32,355 nt of DNA from Streptomyces muensis (GCF_021474425.1 NZ_JAKEIP010000080.1:1-32355); one strand, 5' to 3'; positions 22,604-30,100 are shown, counted from the first letter of the stretch. Notes: a model not told the origin generated them from the sequence alone. Translations and numbers: made by a program.

Positions 22604-24181
22604 CTACTTGGCCCGGCGCGCCACCGTGAAGTGGTCGATCCGGTCGCCGGTCTCCGCGATGCCCTGCACCTTCAGGGTGGCGTAACGGCCACGCGGGGCG
22701 GGGTTCACGTCCACCCGCAGGAACGAGTAGTTCAGGTACCGCACCCGCGACCAGGTGACCGTCTCGTCCTTCTTGCCCTCCTTGAGGTTGACGAAGGACG
22801 CCACCGACTCGACCTCGTGCTCGTGCCCCTCGTAGGAGTCCGGCGCGGAGAACGCGTACAGACTGCGACCGGCCGCACCCGCCGTGACGTAGACGACACC
22901 CTCACTCTCGGGGTACGCCGTGCCGCCGATCGGCAGCTTCTTGACGACCTCGTTCTTCTTGATCACATCCGTTCGCTCGTACTGGTGGTTGTGACCGTTG
23001 ATGACCAGGTCCACCTGGTACTTCTCGAACAGCGGCACCCACTCCTGGCGCACACCCCCCTCCGAGGCGTGCGCGGTGGAGGTGCAGTAGGCGCAGTGGT
23101 GGAAGAACACGACGACGAAGTCGATGTCGTGCGCGGCCCGGTACTTCTTCAGCTGCGCCTCGAACCACGTGGTCTGGGTGCCGCCGGAGATGCCGAGGTT
23201 GGCGGGGATCTCGTACGACACGTCGTTCGGGTCGAGCGAGATGATCGCGGTGTTGCCGTGGACGAAGGAGTAGACGCCCGGCAGGTTCTTCCGGTCCGGC
23301 CCGTTGTCGGGGAGCGTGAAGCGGGCTTCCTCGCCGCCGTAGCCGTTGGGCGAGTACCAGGCCTCCATGTCGTGGTTGCCGTACGACACCATCCACGGCA
23401 CGGACTTGGCGACCCCCTCGGTCTGGGCGAGGAACTGGTCCCAGGTGCGCGAGTCGAAGCCGGTGTCGGAGGCCTTGCCCTGGCCGGTCGGGTCGCCGTA
23501 GGCGATGTCGCCGGCGTGCAGATGGAAGCTCGGGTTCTGGCCGAGGATCAGGCTGTCGTTGGCCAGCGCGTGATAGCTGACGCCCTGGTCGCCGAAGGCT
23601 GTGAAGGTGAAGGGCGCCTTGTGGGCGGGGGCGGTGGTGAAGGTGCCGACGGTGCCCAGCAGGTGCGGCTCGGCGGGGTCGAAGCCCTGGTGGCCGACGC
23701 CGTAGTAGTACGTCCGGCCGGGGCGCAGATGGGTGAGCCTGGCGTGGAGGTAGTACTGGGTGTGGTCGGCGCTGGCACCGACTCCGGCCGGGGTGTACAG
23801 GGTGCGGACCTCGGCCTCGATCTTGCGGGAGAGGTCCCAGGGGTGGGCGCCGATCCGGACGAACGGCTTCCGTACGGCGACCGGGACCTGCCACGAGACG
23901 GTCATCTCGGTGCGTGCGTCGTTGCCGTAGGCGAGGTGGCGGCCGAAGGGGGCGACGAGGGCGCCGTCGACGGTCTCGGTGCGCGGGGCCTTCTGGGTCG
24001 GTACGGCCGCCCGGGCGGTGGCGCCCGGTACGAACGTGCCGCCCGCGACGGCGCCGAGGGTGACGGCGCCGCCTCTGATCATGTTGCGCCGGGAGAACCG
24101 GGCGCGCAGGTACTCGTGCTGTTCGGCCATGCTCATGCGCTCGGCCAGCTGCTGGGGTACACCCATGCGAGGAATGTCCAT
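22604..24181 (-). CDS. Tat-exported purple-acid-phosphatase-type metallophosphoesterase
   Basis: The protein has 525 residues from ATG 24181. Starts at 24166 or further upstream are possible because no clear Shine-Dalgarno decides. The N-terminus carries a twin-arginine signal (FSRRNMIRGGAVTLGAVAGG) after an unusually long n-region (~29 residues). Next comes a fibronectin-like N-terminal domain (HLAYGNDARTEMTVSWQVPV; LRPGRTYYYGVGH). The dinuclear-metal phosphatase core follows: FTAFGDQGVS, HAGDIAYGD, VSYGNHDMEAWY, FFHHCAYCTS and VINGHNHQYERT. These are the five metal-ligand blocks of purple acid phosphatases, all intact. It should release phosphate from extracellular esters. It is divergent from the small gene before glmS. 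Confidence 0.92.
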   Translation of the reverse strand: MDIPRMGVPQQLAERMSMAEQHEYLRARFSRRNMIRGGAVTLGAVAGGTFVPGATARAAVPTQKAPRTETVDGALVAPFGRHLAYGNDARTEMTVSWQVPVAVRKPFVRIGAHPWDLSRKIEAEVRTLYTPAGVGASADHTQYYLHARLTHLRPGRTYYYGVGHQGFDPAEPHLLGTVGTFTTAPAHKAPFTFTAFGDQGVSYHALANDSLILGQNPSFHLHAGDIAYGDPTGQGKASDTGFDSRTWDQFLAQTEGVAKSVPWMVSYGNHDMEAWYSPNGYGGEEARFTLPDNGPDRKNLPGVYSFVHGNTAIISLDPNDVSYEIPANLGISGGTQTTWFEAQLKKYRAAHDIDFVVVFFHHCAYCTSTAHASEGGVRQEWVPLFEKYQVDLVINGHNHQYERTDVIKKNEVVKKLPIGGTAYPESEGVVYVTAGAAGRSLYAFSAPDSYEGHEHEVESVASFVNLKEGKKDETVTWSRVRYLNYSFLRVDVNPAPRGRYATLKVQGIAETGDRIDHFTVARRAK

Positions 24182-24283
24182 GGCGCCACAAGCTGGTCTG
24201 TGCACACATCCCCCCGCGGAACAACCGCCCAACGAACACCCATGGGCGTTCCATAACTCTCCCAAAGGCCCCTGACACCCTCT

Positions 24284-24299
24284 TGCCCGAAATCGGGCA
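24284..24299. promoter_or_regulatory. Perfect palindrome in the phosphatase/small-gene divergent region
   Basis: TGCCCGAAATCGGGCA has 7-bp perfect arms around a central AA. It lies 103 nt before the phosphatase start and 43 nt before the small gene at 24342. It could be an operator or a short hairpin; I do not know its regulator. Confidence 0.4.
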
Positions 24300-24341
24300 G
24301 AATTCTTGCGAACCGATCCCCCATACTCCAGGATCTACCGA

Positions 24342-24599
24342 GTGCACGACGACCTAGTTGATCATCTGACCCGCAGCACGCCCCTCAGCCGGGGCGAGGC
24401 GACCCGGGTGATCCAGGACGTGCTCGCCTACTTCGACGAGACGACCGAGGAGTTCGTCCGTCGCCGCCACCGCGAGCTCCAGGCCCAGGGCCTGGTGAAC
24501 GCGACGATCTTCGAACGGATCGAGGCGGACCTGAAATACCGGACCGTTGCACCGCCGGAGCTCACGCTCCGCCAGCTGCGCCGGATCGTCTACGGCTAG
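24342..24599 (+). CDS. Small uncharacterised protein just upstream of glmS
   Basis: The protein has 85 residues from GTG 24342, with AGGA (24330-24333) 8 nt upstream. The frame is open to 24306 but has no better start. The sequence is soluble, helical and charged: VHDDLVDHLTRSTPLSRGEA, TRVIQDVLAYFDETTEEFVR, RRHRELQAQGLVNATIFERI, EADLKYRTVAPPELTLRQLR, RIVYG. I recognise no domain. It ends 14 bp before the glmS ATG in the same direction, so the two are almost certainly co-transcribed. Strong G/C bias in third positions and the operon position support a real gene. A role in glucosamine metabolism is only an inference from position. Confidence 0.75.
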   Translation: MHDDLVDHLTRSTPLSRGEATRVIQDVLAYFDETTEEFVRRRHRELQAQGLVNATIFERIEADLKYRTVAPPELTLRQLRRIVYG

Positions 24600-24613
24600 G
24601 GATACCTCTATAT

Positions 24614-26431
24614 ATGTGCGGAATCGTCGGATACATCGGCAAGCGTGACGTGGCCCCCCTCCTGCTGGAGGGCCTCCAGCGCCTGGAGTACCGCGGCTAC
24701 GACTCGGCCGGCGTGGTCGTCTCGTCCCCCAAGGCTCCCGCCCTGAAGATGGTCAAGGCCAAGGGCCGGGTCCGTGACCTGGAGGCCAAGGTCCCGGCAC
24801 GCTTCAAGGGCACCACCGGCATCGCCCACACCCGCTGGGCCACCCACGGCGCCCCCTCCGACGTGAACGCCCACCCGCACCTGGACGCCGAGGGCAAGGT
24901 CGCCGTCGTCCACAACGGCATCATCGACAACGCCGCCGACCTGCGCCGCAAGCTGGAGGCGGACGGCGTCGAGTTCCTCTCCGAGACCGACACCGAGGTC
25001 CTCGTCCACCTCATCGCCCGCTCGCAGCAGGAGAAGCTGGAGGACAAGGTCCGCGAGACCCTCCGGCTCATCGAGGGCACGTACGGCATCGCCGTCCTGC
25101 ACGCCGACTTCCCGGACCGCATCGTCGTCGCCCGCAACGGCTCCCCGGTCGTCCTCGGCATCGGTGAGAAGGAGATGTTCGTAGCCTCGGACATCGCCGC
25201 GCTGGTGACCCACACCCGCCAGATAGTGACGCTGGACGACGGCGAGATGGCCACCCTGAAGGCCGACGACTTCCGCACCTACACGACGGAGGGCACCCGT
25301 ACGACGTCGGAGCCCACCACCGTCGAGTGGGAGGCCGCCTCCTACGACATGGGCGGCCACGACACCTACATGCACAAGGAGATCCACGAGCAGGCCGACG
25401 CCGTCGACCGCGTCCTGCGCGGCCGCATCGACGACCGCTTCTCCACCGTGCACCTCGGCGGCCTCAACCTGGACGCCCGCGAGGCCCGCCAGATCCGCCG
25501 CGTGAAGATCCTCGGCTGCGGCACCTCGTACCACGCGGGCATGATCGGCGCCCAGATGATCGAGGAGCTGGCCCGCATCCCCGCCGACGCCGAGCCGGCC
25601 TCGGAGTTCCGCTACCGCAACGCGGTCGTGGACCCCGACACCCTCTACATCGCCGTCTCCCAGTCCGGCGAGACGTACGACGTCCTCGCGGCCGTCCAGG
25701 AGCTGAAGCGCAAGGGCGCCCGCGTCCTGGGCGTGGTGAACGTGGTCGGCTCGGCCATCGCGAGGGAGGCGGACGGCGGCATCTACGTCCACGCGGGCCC
25801 CGAGGTCTGCGTCGTCTCGACGAAGTGCTTCACCAACACGACGGTCGCCTTCGCCCTCCTGGCCCTCCACCTGGGCCGCACCCGCGACCTCTCGGTCCGT
25901 GACGGCAAGCGGATCATCGAGGGCCTGCGCAAGCTGCCCGCCCAGATCGCCGAGATGCTGGAGCAGGAGGAGGAGATCAAGAAGCTGGCCCAGGAGTACG
26001 CCGAGGCCCGCTCGATGCTCTTCATCGGCCGCGTCCGTGGCTACCCGGTCGCCCGCGAGGCCTCCCTCAAGCTCAAGGAGGTCTCCTACATCCACGCAGA
26101 GGCCTACCCGGCGTCGGAACTGAAGCACGGCCCGCTGGCCCTGATCGAGCCCGCCCTCCCCACGGTCGCGATCGTCCCCGACGACGACCTCCTGGAGAAG
26201 AACCGCGCCGCCATGGAGGAGATCAAGGCCCGCAGCGGCAAGATCCTCGCCGTGGCCCACCAGCACCAGGAAAAGGCCGACCAGACGATCGTCGTCCCCA
26301 AGAACGAGGACGAACTGGACCCCATCCTGATGGGCATCCCCCTCCAACTCCTGGCCTACCACACGGCCTTGTCCCTGGGCAGGGACATCGACAAGCCGAG
26401 GAACCTCGCAAAGTCGGTAACGGTCGAGTAG
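24614..26431 (+). CDS. glmS: Glucosamine-6-phosphate synthase (glutamine-fructose-6-phosphate aminotransferase, isomerizing)
   Basis: The protein has 605 residues. ATG 24614 encodes MCGIVGYIG, with Cys2 becoming the N-terminal nucleophile. The N-terminal Ntn glutaminase domain (~1-240) shows RGYDSAGVV, HTRWATHGAPSDVNAHPH, VHNGIIDN and SETDTEVLVHL. Two sugar-isomerase SIS domains follow: YMHKEIHEQADAVDRVL, ILGCGTSYHAG, SQSGETYDVL, then FIGRVRGYPVAREASLKLKE and EAYPASELKHGPLAL, with the C-terminal KSVTVE. It makes glucosamine-6-phosphate for peptidoglycan and other amino-sugar polymers. Streptomycetes often carry two glmS copies, so this may be a paralogue. A dispersed repeat and a strong terminator follow. 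Confidence 0.96.
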   Translation: MCGIVGYIGKRDVAPLLLEGLQRLEYRGYDSAGVVVSSPKAPALKMVKAKGRVRDLEAKVPARFKGTTGIAHTRWATHGAPSDVNAHPHLDAEGKVAVVHNGIIDNAADLRRKLEADGVEFLSETDTEVLVHLIARSQQEKLEDKVRETLRLIEGTYGIAVLHADFPDRIVVARNGSPVVLGIGEKEMFVASDIAALVTHTRQIVTLDDGEMATLKADDFRTYTTEGTRTTSEPTTVEWEAASYDMGGHDTYMHKEIHEQADAVDRVLRGRIDDRFSTVHLGGLNLDAREARQIRRVKILGCGTSYHAGMIGAQMIEELARIPADAEPASEFRYRNAVVDPDTLYIAVSQSGETYDVLAAVQELKRKGARVLGVVNVVGSAIAREADGGIYVHAGPEVCVVSTKCFTNTTVAFALLALHLGRTRDLSVRDGKRIIEGLRKLPAQIAEMLEQEEEIKKLAQEYAEARSMLFIGRVRGYPVAREASLKLKEVSYIHAEAYPASELKHGPLALIEPALPTVAIVPDDDLLEKNRAAMEEIKARSGKILAVAHQHQEKADQTIVVPKNEDELDPILMGIPLQLLAYHTALSLGRDIDKPRNLAKSVTVE

Positions 26432-26449
26432 AGGCTTCGGCTTTTGGTC

Positions 26450-26510
26450 TTTAGGGGCGCGGGGCTGTATCGATTTGCGGCTCCGCCGCGTGGGCGCGAC
26501 CAGCCCCCAC
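26450..26510 (+). repeat. Dispersed intergenic repeat, copy B
   Basis: 61 bp, differing from copy A at only two positions (CGATTT instead of CAATGT in the centre). Like copy A, it lies between convergent genes, here glmS and the SatP-like gene. Confidence 0.85.
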
Positions 26511-26534
26511 ACACCCGCAGAGGCCACACAACGC

Positions 26535-26578
26535 AACGGACCCCCACGTGATGCCACCACTCACGGGGGGTCCGTTTT
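26535..26578 (+). terminator. Strong terminator downstream of glmS
   Basis: Left arm 26535-26551 pairs with right arm 26561-26576 (TCACGGGGGGTCCGTT) over 16 bp with one bulged A and a 9-nt loop. TTTT follows. It lies about 100 bp beyond the glmS stop, after repeat copy B. Confidence 0.85.
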
Positions 26579-26614
26579 CAACGCCGGGGGCCGCCCAACC
26601 CCCAGCCCGCGCAG

Positions 26615-27181
26615 CTACCCGGTGGCCGTCACACCCCGACCCGCAGCGCGTCGCGGAAGAGCCGTCGGCCAGTGCGCCAGAGCCGCGGTCGCGGCATACC
26701 AGGCCACCGCCCCCGCGGCGACGGCGAACCAGCCACCGACCTTCGTGAGCCCGTCGTTGCCCGCGAACCCGGCTATCGCCATGAGCACCAGAGCGACGAA
26801 GAACAGCCCGTACGCCCCCTGCCCGAGCTGATCCCCACCCGCAAGGGTGAGAGACAGCGCCACCAGGGCGAACAGCAACAGGAACAACCCGGCAGCGTTG
26901 GCGGAGACTTGGGCGTCCGCGGAGACGGCCCAGGTGAACCACAGCGCGCCCAGCGTCACGAACGCGGTCCCGTTCGCGGCGTCACGGTCCCGCAGGGCCA
27001 TCAGCCCGGCGACGAAGAGGGCAATGCCGCCCACGTACTGGGCGATTGAAACGGCGTCAGCGGCTGACACGCCGTCGATCACTTCGGTGTACCCAAGACC
27101 GAAGGCCAACAGGGTGATTCCCAGGGCGAGTCGGCCGACCACGGTGGTGATTCCGCTTCCCGCGGAGACGTCGTTGTCCAC
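26615..27181 (-). CDS. GPR1/FUN34/YaaH (SatP-type) membrane protein
   Basis: The protein has 188 residues. GTG 27181 is preceded by AAGGGAG with a 6-nt spacing. Six hydrophobic helices are visible, fitting the acetate/succinate permease family. Matching blocks are QYVGGIALFVAGLMALRDRD then ANGTAFVTLGALWFTW (~48-83), and IAGFAGNDGLTKVGGWFAVA (~137-156). The family's N-terminal NPAPLGL signature is absent; this segment reads VVGRLALGITLLAFGLG. It may therefore be a divergent member, and transport of acetate is inferred from the family only. It follows the universal stress gene on the same strand by 116 bp, with a palindrome and possible own promoter between them. Confidence 0.78.
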   Translation of the reverse strand: MDNDVSAGSGITTVVGRLALGITLLAFGLGYTEVIDGVSAADAVSIAQYVGGIALFVAGLMALRDRDAANGTAFVTLGALWFTWAVSADAQVSANAAGLFLLLFALVALSLTLAGGDQLGQGAYGLFFVALVLMAIAGFAGNDGLTKVGGWFAVAAGAVAWYAATAALAHWPTALPRRAAGRGVTATG

Positions 27182-27251
27182 GGCGGGCTCCCTTCTTGCA
27201 TGTGCAGTTGTGCGGTGAGCGTTATATGCCCTTCACAAGGGCACAAACACC

Positions 27252-27267
27252 TCTACGCGCGAGTAGA
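27252..27267. promoter_or_regulatory. Imperfect palindrome upstream of the SatP-like gene
   Basis: TCTACGCGCGAGTAGA is palindromic at 7 of 8 base pairs, 70-86 nt upstream of the GTG at 27181. Nearer the gene, TGCCCTT-CAC-AAGGGCA (27227-27243) forms a 7-bp hairpin that could act as attenuator or operator. No regulator is recognised. Confidence 0.35.
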
Positions 27268-27297
27268 TTTGCACATCTCACCTGGGAGAACGGCGAG

Positions 27298-27825
27298 TTA
27301 CGGAATCACAACGACGGGCCGCTTCGCCCGCTTGGCGAGCCGCCCCGCGACGGAGCCGAAGATCCGCCCGACGATCCCGTGCGTGGAGCCGACGACGATC
27401 GCGTCCGCCTCGTACTCCTGTCCGACCTCTTCGAGCTCATGGCAGATGTCACCGCCGCGCTCGACGAGGATCCAGGGCACCTCGGCGAGATAGTCGGCAC
27501 ACGCGAGTTCGAGGCCCAGCACCTCGGTGCGGTGGTCCGGTACGTCGACGAAGACCGGCGGCTCGCAGCCGGCCCACACGGTGGTGGGCAGCCGGTTGGC
27601 GACGTGGACGATGATCAGGCCCGACCCGGAACGGTGAGCCATGCCGATGGCGTACGCGAGGGCGCGCTCACTGGAGGTGGAGCCGTCGAAGCCGACGACG
27701 ACGCCGTGCTTGAAAGCGGGGTCGCAGGACTGGCGTGACTGTTCCGCCGCCTGGGGCTCGGACGCCGTGGGGTCGGCTACCGGCCGCTTGCGGTCCGCTG
27801 GTTCGAAGAATTCGTGACCGGCCAT
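27298..27825 (-). CDS. Universal stress protein (UspA family, single domain)
   Basis: The protein has 175 residues from ATG 27825. The ribosome-binding site is weak; the frame is open further upstream, but that sequence is not Usp-like. A ~39-residue charged N-terminal extension precedes one Usp fold: GVVVGFDGSTSSERALAYAI (~41-60) and a C-terminal ATP-binding type loop VVGSTHGIVGRIFGSVAGRL then AKRAKRPVVVIP. The domain contains Asp in VVGFDGS and the Gly-rich phosphate loop, so nucleotide binding is plausible. It is cytoplasmic and likely helps survival under stress or low oxygen. A sigma-B-like promoter lies ~109 nt upstream of the start. Confidence 0.88.
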   Translation of the reverse strand: MAGHEFFEPADRKRPVADPTASEPQAAEQSRQSCDPAFKHGVVVGFDGSTSSERALAYAIGMAHRSGSGLIIVHVANRLPTTVWAGCEPPVFVDVPDHRTEVLGLELACADYLAEVPWILVERGGDICHELEEVGQEYEADAIVVGSTHGIVGRIFGSVAGRLAKRAKRPVVVIP

Positions 27826-28180
27826 GGCTGTCTCGGCGTAGTGATCCTTTATGGGTGGGCCCGCGAGCGGACCTCGCTGACAGATCCAGCAGTGTGCGGC
27901 GGAGCTGTGTCCGGGAATGGTCTTCCCAACCCCATACCCCAAGGGTACGGCGGCACGCCTCCTTAGCCCAGATCCCCGCTCACGGTCGGTGCGGGTTCCA
28001 GGGAGCATGCACGAGGGTGCGCCCGTAACGCAATGGTTGCTGCGGTGTACAGGCGGTTTGCACAGGGTTCAACTTCATCCGCCGCCGGACGGCCGCCTAC
28101 CGACGCGTACCAGTGACCGACCGCTCCGACCCGCGTTGATCTCCCTGTCACCACCCAGGCAGCCCAGGGAGCACGTACGC
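27826..28180. promoter_or_regulatory. Divergent intergenic region between the stress protein and small membrane protein genes
   Basis: No gene-like frame is convincing in these 355 bp. It holds the sigma-B-like promoter (27934-27958, minus strand) for the stress gene, GC-rich sequence of no clear structure, and the AGGGAG ribosome-binding site (28166-28171) of the small gene. Confidence 0.5.
27934..27958 (-). promoter_or_regulatory. Sigma-B-type promoter candidate for the universal stress gene
   Basis: On the minus strand, GCGT (27955-27958) is followed after exactly 15 nt by GGGTAT (27934-27939). This fits the streptomycete sigma-B consensus GNNT-N14-16-GGGTAC/T. Downstream position and gene function agree with general-stress control. 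Confidence 0.55.
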
Positions 28181-28495
28181 ATGTCAGGACCCAGCACGCC
28201 CTCCGAGGACAGCGCCACCGATGTGGTGCGCTGGGCGGCCTTCAGCTGCGTCCTGGTCCCGGTGGTGCTCCTCTGGTACGGCACCTCGCTCGCCGGCGCC
28301 ACCGGCACGGCCCTGGGCCTCGCCGCCGTGACGGCGGTGTGCCGGCTTCTGCTGCGCCAGTCCGAGCGCGGCGCGGCGCGGATCAAGGCCGGGGAGGCCG
28401 GTCCCTCGCCCCGGCGTCGCGGCCGCCATCACCGGACCGGAACCGGGGCTCATAGAGGCGGACGTCACACTGGGGGAAATACACCGGTCGGCTGA
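28181..28495 (+). CDS. Small membrane protein, unknown function
   Basis: The protein has 104 residues. ATG 28181 has AGGGAG (28166-28171) 9 nt upstream. One or two membrane helices are clear: WAAFSCVLVPVVLLWYGTSL and ATGTALGLAAVTAVCRLLL (~18-60). A basic, low-complexity cytoplasmic tail rich in Arg, Gly and His follows (RRRGRHHRTGTGAHRGGRH). I recognise no family. It precedes adpA in the same direction but is separated by 377 bp and a GC-rich hairpin (28541-28559), so it is probably a separate unit. Confidence 0.7.
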   Translation: MSGPSTPSEDSATDVVRWAAFSCVLVPVVLLWYGTSLAGATGTALGLAAVTAVCRLLLRQSERGAARIKAGEAGPSPRRRGRHHRTGTGAHRGGRHTGGNTPVG

Positions 28496-28872
28496 CCGGT
28501 TTTCACACCCCGGCACGCCACTTTTCAGCCAACTTCTGGCGGGCAGGCATCCCCTGCCCAGAACACCCCCCAACCCCCGTTCCACCTGCACGGAAAGGGC
28601 CTCAGGGGGTCTGCGCACCCTACGTGGATTGGCCACTGCGACAAGGCGCACTTCCCTGCACGGCCCGGGAGTGCAACGCTTCGTGATCGAATGCTTCACG
28701 CCAAGTTGCCAAGTCGACAATGTGCCGAGTGGTGAACCGGCCACTGCGGCGCGACGCGACACAGTAGATTCGATCTTGACTGTCTACGGCGGGGGACTCG
28801 TGCAGGACCGAGGGGAAACGTGCAGGAGCGACACAACCGAGGAGCCGCGACCACCGAGGGGGGCTTAGCAGT
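28496..28872 (+). promoter_or_regulatory. Long adpA promoter and leader region
   Basis: 377 bp without a convincing gene. It contains a GGGCAGG-CATCC-CCTGCCC hairpin (28541-28559), which may end the upstream transcript. GGCCACTGCG appears twice (28631-28640, 28739-28748). An inverted repeat lies at 28682-28700, overlapping an AdpA-like site. A -10-like TAGATT is at 28765-28770. A 22-codon frame (28800-28868) ends 4 nt before the adpA ATG. Confidence 0.6.
28682..28703. promoter_or_regulatory. Overlapping BldD-like inverted repeat and AdpA-like site
   Basis: CGTGA-N9-TCACG (28682-28700) resembles the BldD arrangement AGTGA-Nm-TCACC. On the minus strand, TGGCGTGAAG (28694-28703) matches 9 of 10 positions of the AdpA consensus TGGCSNGWWY. 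Both sites lie 170-191 nt before the adpA ATG. Confidence 0.45.
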
Positions 28873-30096
28873 ATGAGCCACGACTCCACTGCCGCGCCGG
28901 AAGCCGCGGCCCGGAAGCTTTCCGGGCGACGCCGCAAGGAGATCGTCGCGGTGCTGCTGTTCAGCGGCGGCCCCATCTTCGAGAGTTCCATACCGCTGTC
29001 GGTGTTCGGGATAGACCGCCAGGACGCCGGCGTACCGCGCTACCGCCTGTTGGTGTGCGGCGGTGAGGAAGGCCCCCTGCGGACCACAGGAGGCCTGGAA
29101 CTCTCGGCGCCACATGGCCTGGAGGCGATCTCGCGGGCGGGCACGGTCGTCGTGCCGGCCTGGCGTTCGATCACCTCGCCGCCGCCGGAGGAGGCGCTCG
29201 ACGCACTGCGCCGGGCGCACGAGGAAGGCGCCCGCATAGTCGGGCTGTGCACCGGCGCCTTCGTCCTCGCCGCGGCCGGCCTGCTGGACGGCCGTCCCGC
29301 GACGACACACTGGATGTACGCACCGACGCTGGCCAAGCGCTATCCGTCGGTGCACGTGGATCCGCGAGAGCTGTTCGTCGACGACGGCGACGTCCTGACG
29401 TCGGCGGGCACCGCGGCCGGAATCGATCTCTGTCTCCACATCGTGCGCACGGACCACGGCAACGAGGCGGCCGGAGCGCTCGCCCGCCGTCTGGTGGTCC
29501 CGCCGCGCCGCTCCGGCGGTCAGGAGCGCTATCTCGATCGATCTTTACCAGAGGAGATCGGCGCCGACCCGCTCGCGGAGGTCGTCGCCTGGGCGCTGGA
29601 GCATCTGCACGAGCAGTTCGACGTCGAGACGCTGGCGGCCCGCGCGTACATGAGCCGCCGCACCTTCGACCGCCGCTTCCGCTCGCTGACCGGCAGCGCC
29701 CCGCTGCAGTGGCTGATCACCCAGCGGGTGCTCCAGGCGCAGCGGCTGCTGGAGACGTCGGACTACTCGGTGGACGAGGTGGCCGGACGCTGCGGCTTCC
29801 GCTCACCGGTGGCGCTGCGCGGCCACTTCCGCCGCCAGCTCGGCTCGTCCCCGGCCGCGTACCGGGCGGCGTACCGGGCCCGCCGCCCCCAGGCCGACCG
29901 GCCGACGGACGCGGAGTCCCCGACGGGCCCCGCCGTCCAGCAGGCCCCACCGCCCAGCCCGTACCCGGAGGGCGGCCCGGTCCCGCTCCAGACCCGCCGC
30001 ACCCCGGCCCCCGTGGGCCCCGCACCCTCGGACAACGGCCGCGAGCTGTACGTAGGAGGCCGGGCGACCCTGCCGGGCCAGCGCAGCGGAGCGTGA
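28873..30096 (+). CDS. adpA: Master developmental regulator AdpA (BldH), AraC/XylS family
   Basis: The protein has 407 residues. ATG 28873 follows a G-rich ribosome-binding site. The N-terminal DJ-1/PfpI-like dimerisation domain (~23-205) has IVAVLLFSGGPIFESSIPLS and the elbow VGLCTGAFVLAAAG (Cys126). The C-terminal AraC-type double helix-turn-helix (~238-335) reads HEQFDVETLAARAYMSRRTF then DRRFRSLTGSAPLQWL, and YSVDEVAGRCGFRSPVALRG. A proline-rich tail (~336-407) follows. Codon 225 (29545-29547) is TTA, the only TTA I find in any gene of the window, in the linker between the domains. Translation should therefore depend on the bldA leucyl-tRNA. It activates aerial growth and antibiotic genes. 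ornA follows, as in other streptomycetes. Confidence 0.97.
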   Translation: MSHDSTAAPEAAARKLSGRRRKEIVAVLLFSGGPIFESSIPLSVFGIDRQDAGVPRYRLLVCGGEEGPLRTTGGLELSAPHGLEAISRAGTVVVPAWRSITSPPPEEALDALRRAHEEGARIVGLCTGAFVLAAAGLLDGRPATTHWMYAPTLAKRYPSVHVDPRELFVDDGDVLTSAGTAAGIDLCLHIVRTDHGNEAAGALARRLVVPPRRSGGQERYLDRSLPEEIGADPLAEVVAWALEHLHEQFDVETLAARAYMSRRTFDRRFRSLTGSAPLQWLITQRVLQAQRLLETSDYSVDEVAGRCGFRSPVALRGHFRRQLGSSPAAYRAAYRARRPQADRPTDAESPTGPAVQQAPPPSPYPEGGPVPLQTRRTPAPVGPAPSDNGRELYVGGRATLPGQRSGA

Positions 30097-30100
30097 ACGA

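Noticed and set aside
24218..24241. PHO-box-like direct repeats upstream of the secreted phosphatase
   Set aside because: GTTCGTTGGGC and GGTTGTTCCGC on the minus strand match the PhoP consensus too poorly to call, although phosphate control would make sense.
28629..28868. 79-codon frame from TTG 28629 before adpA
   Set aside because: Third positions lack the G/C bias of real genes here, and the frame runs through the promoter elements. Only its last 22 codons are kept as a weak candidate.
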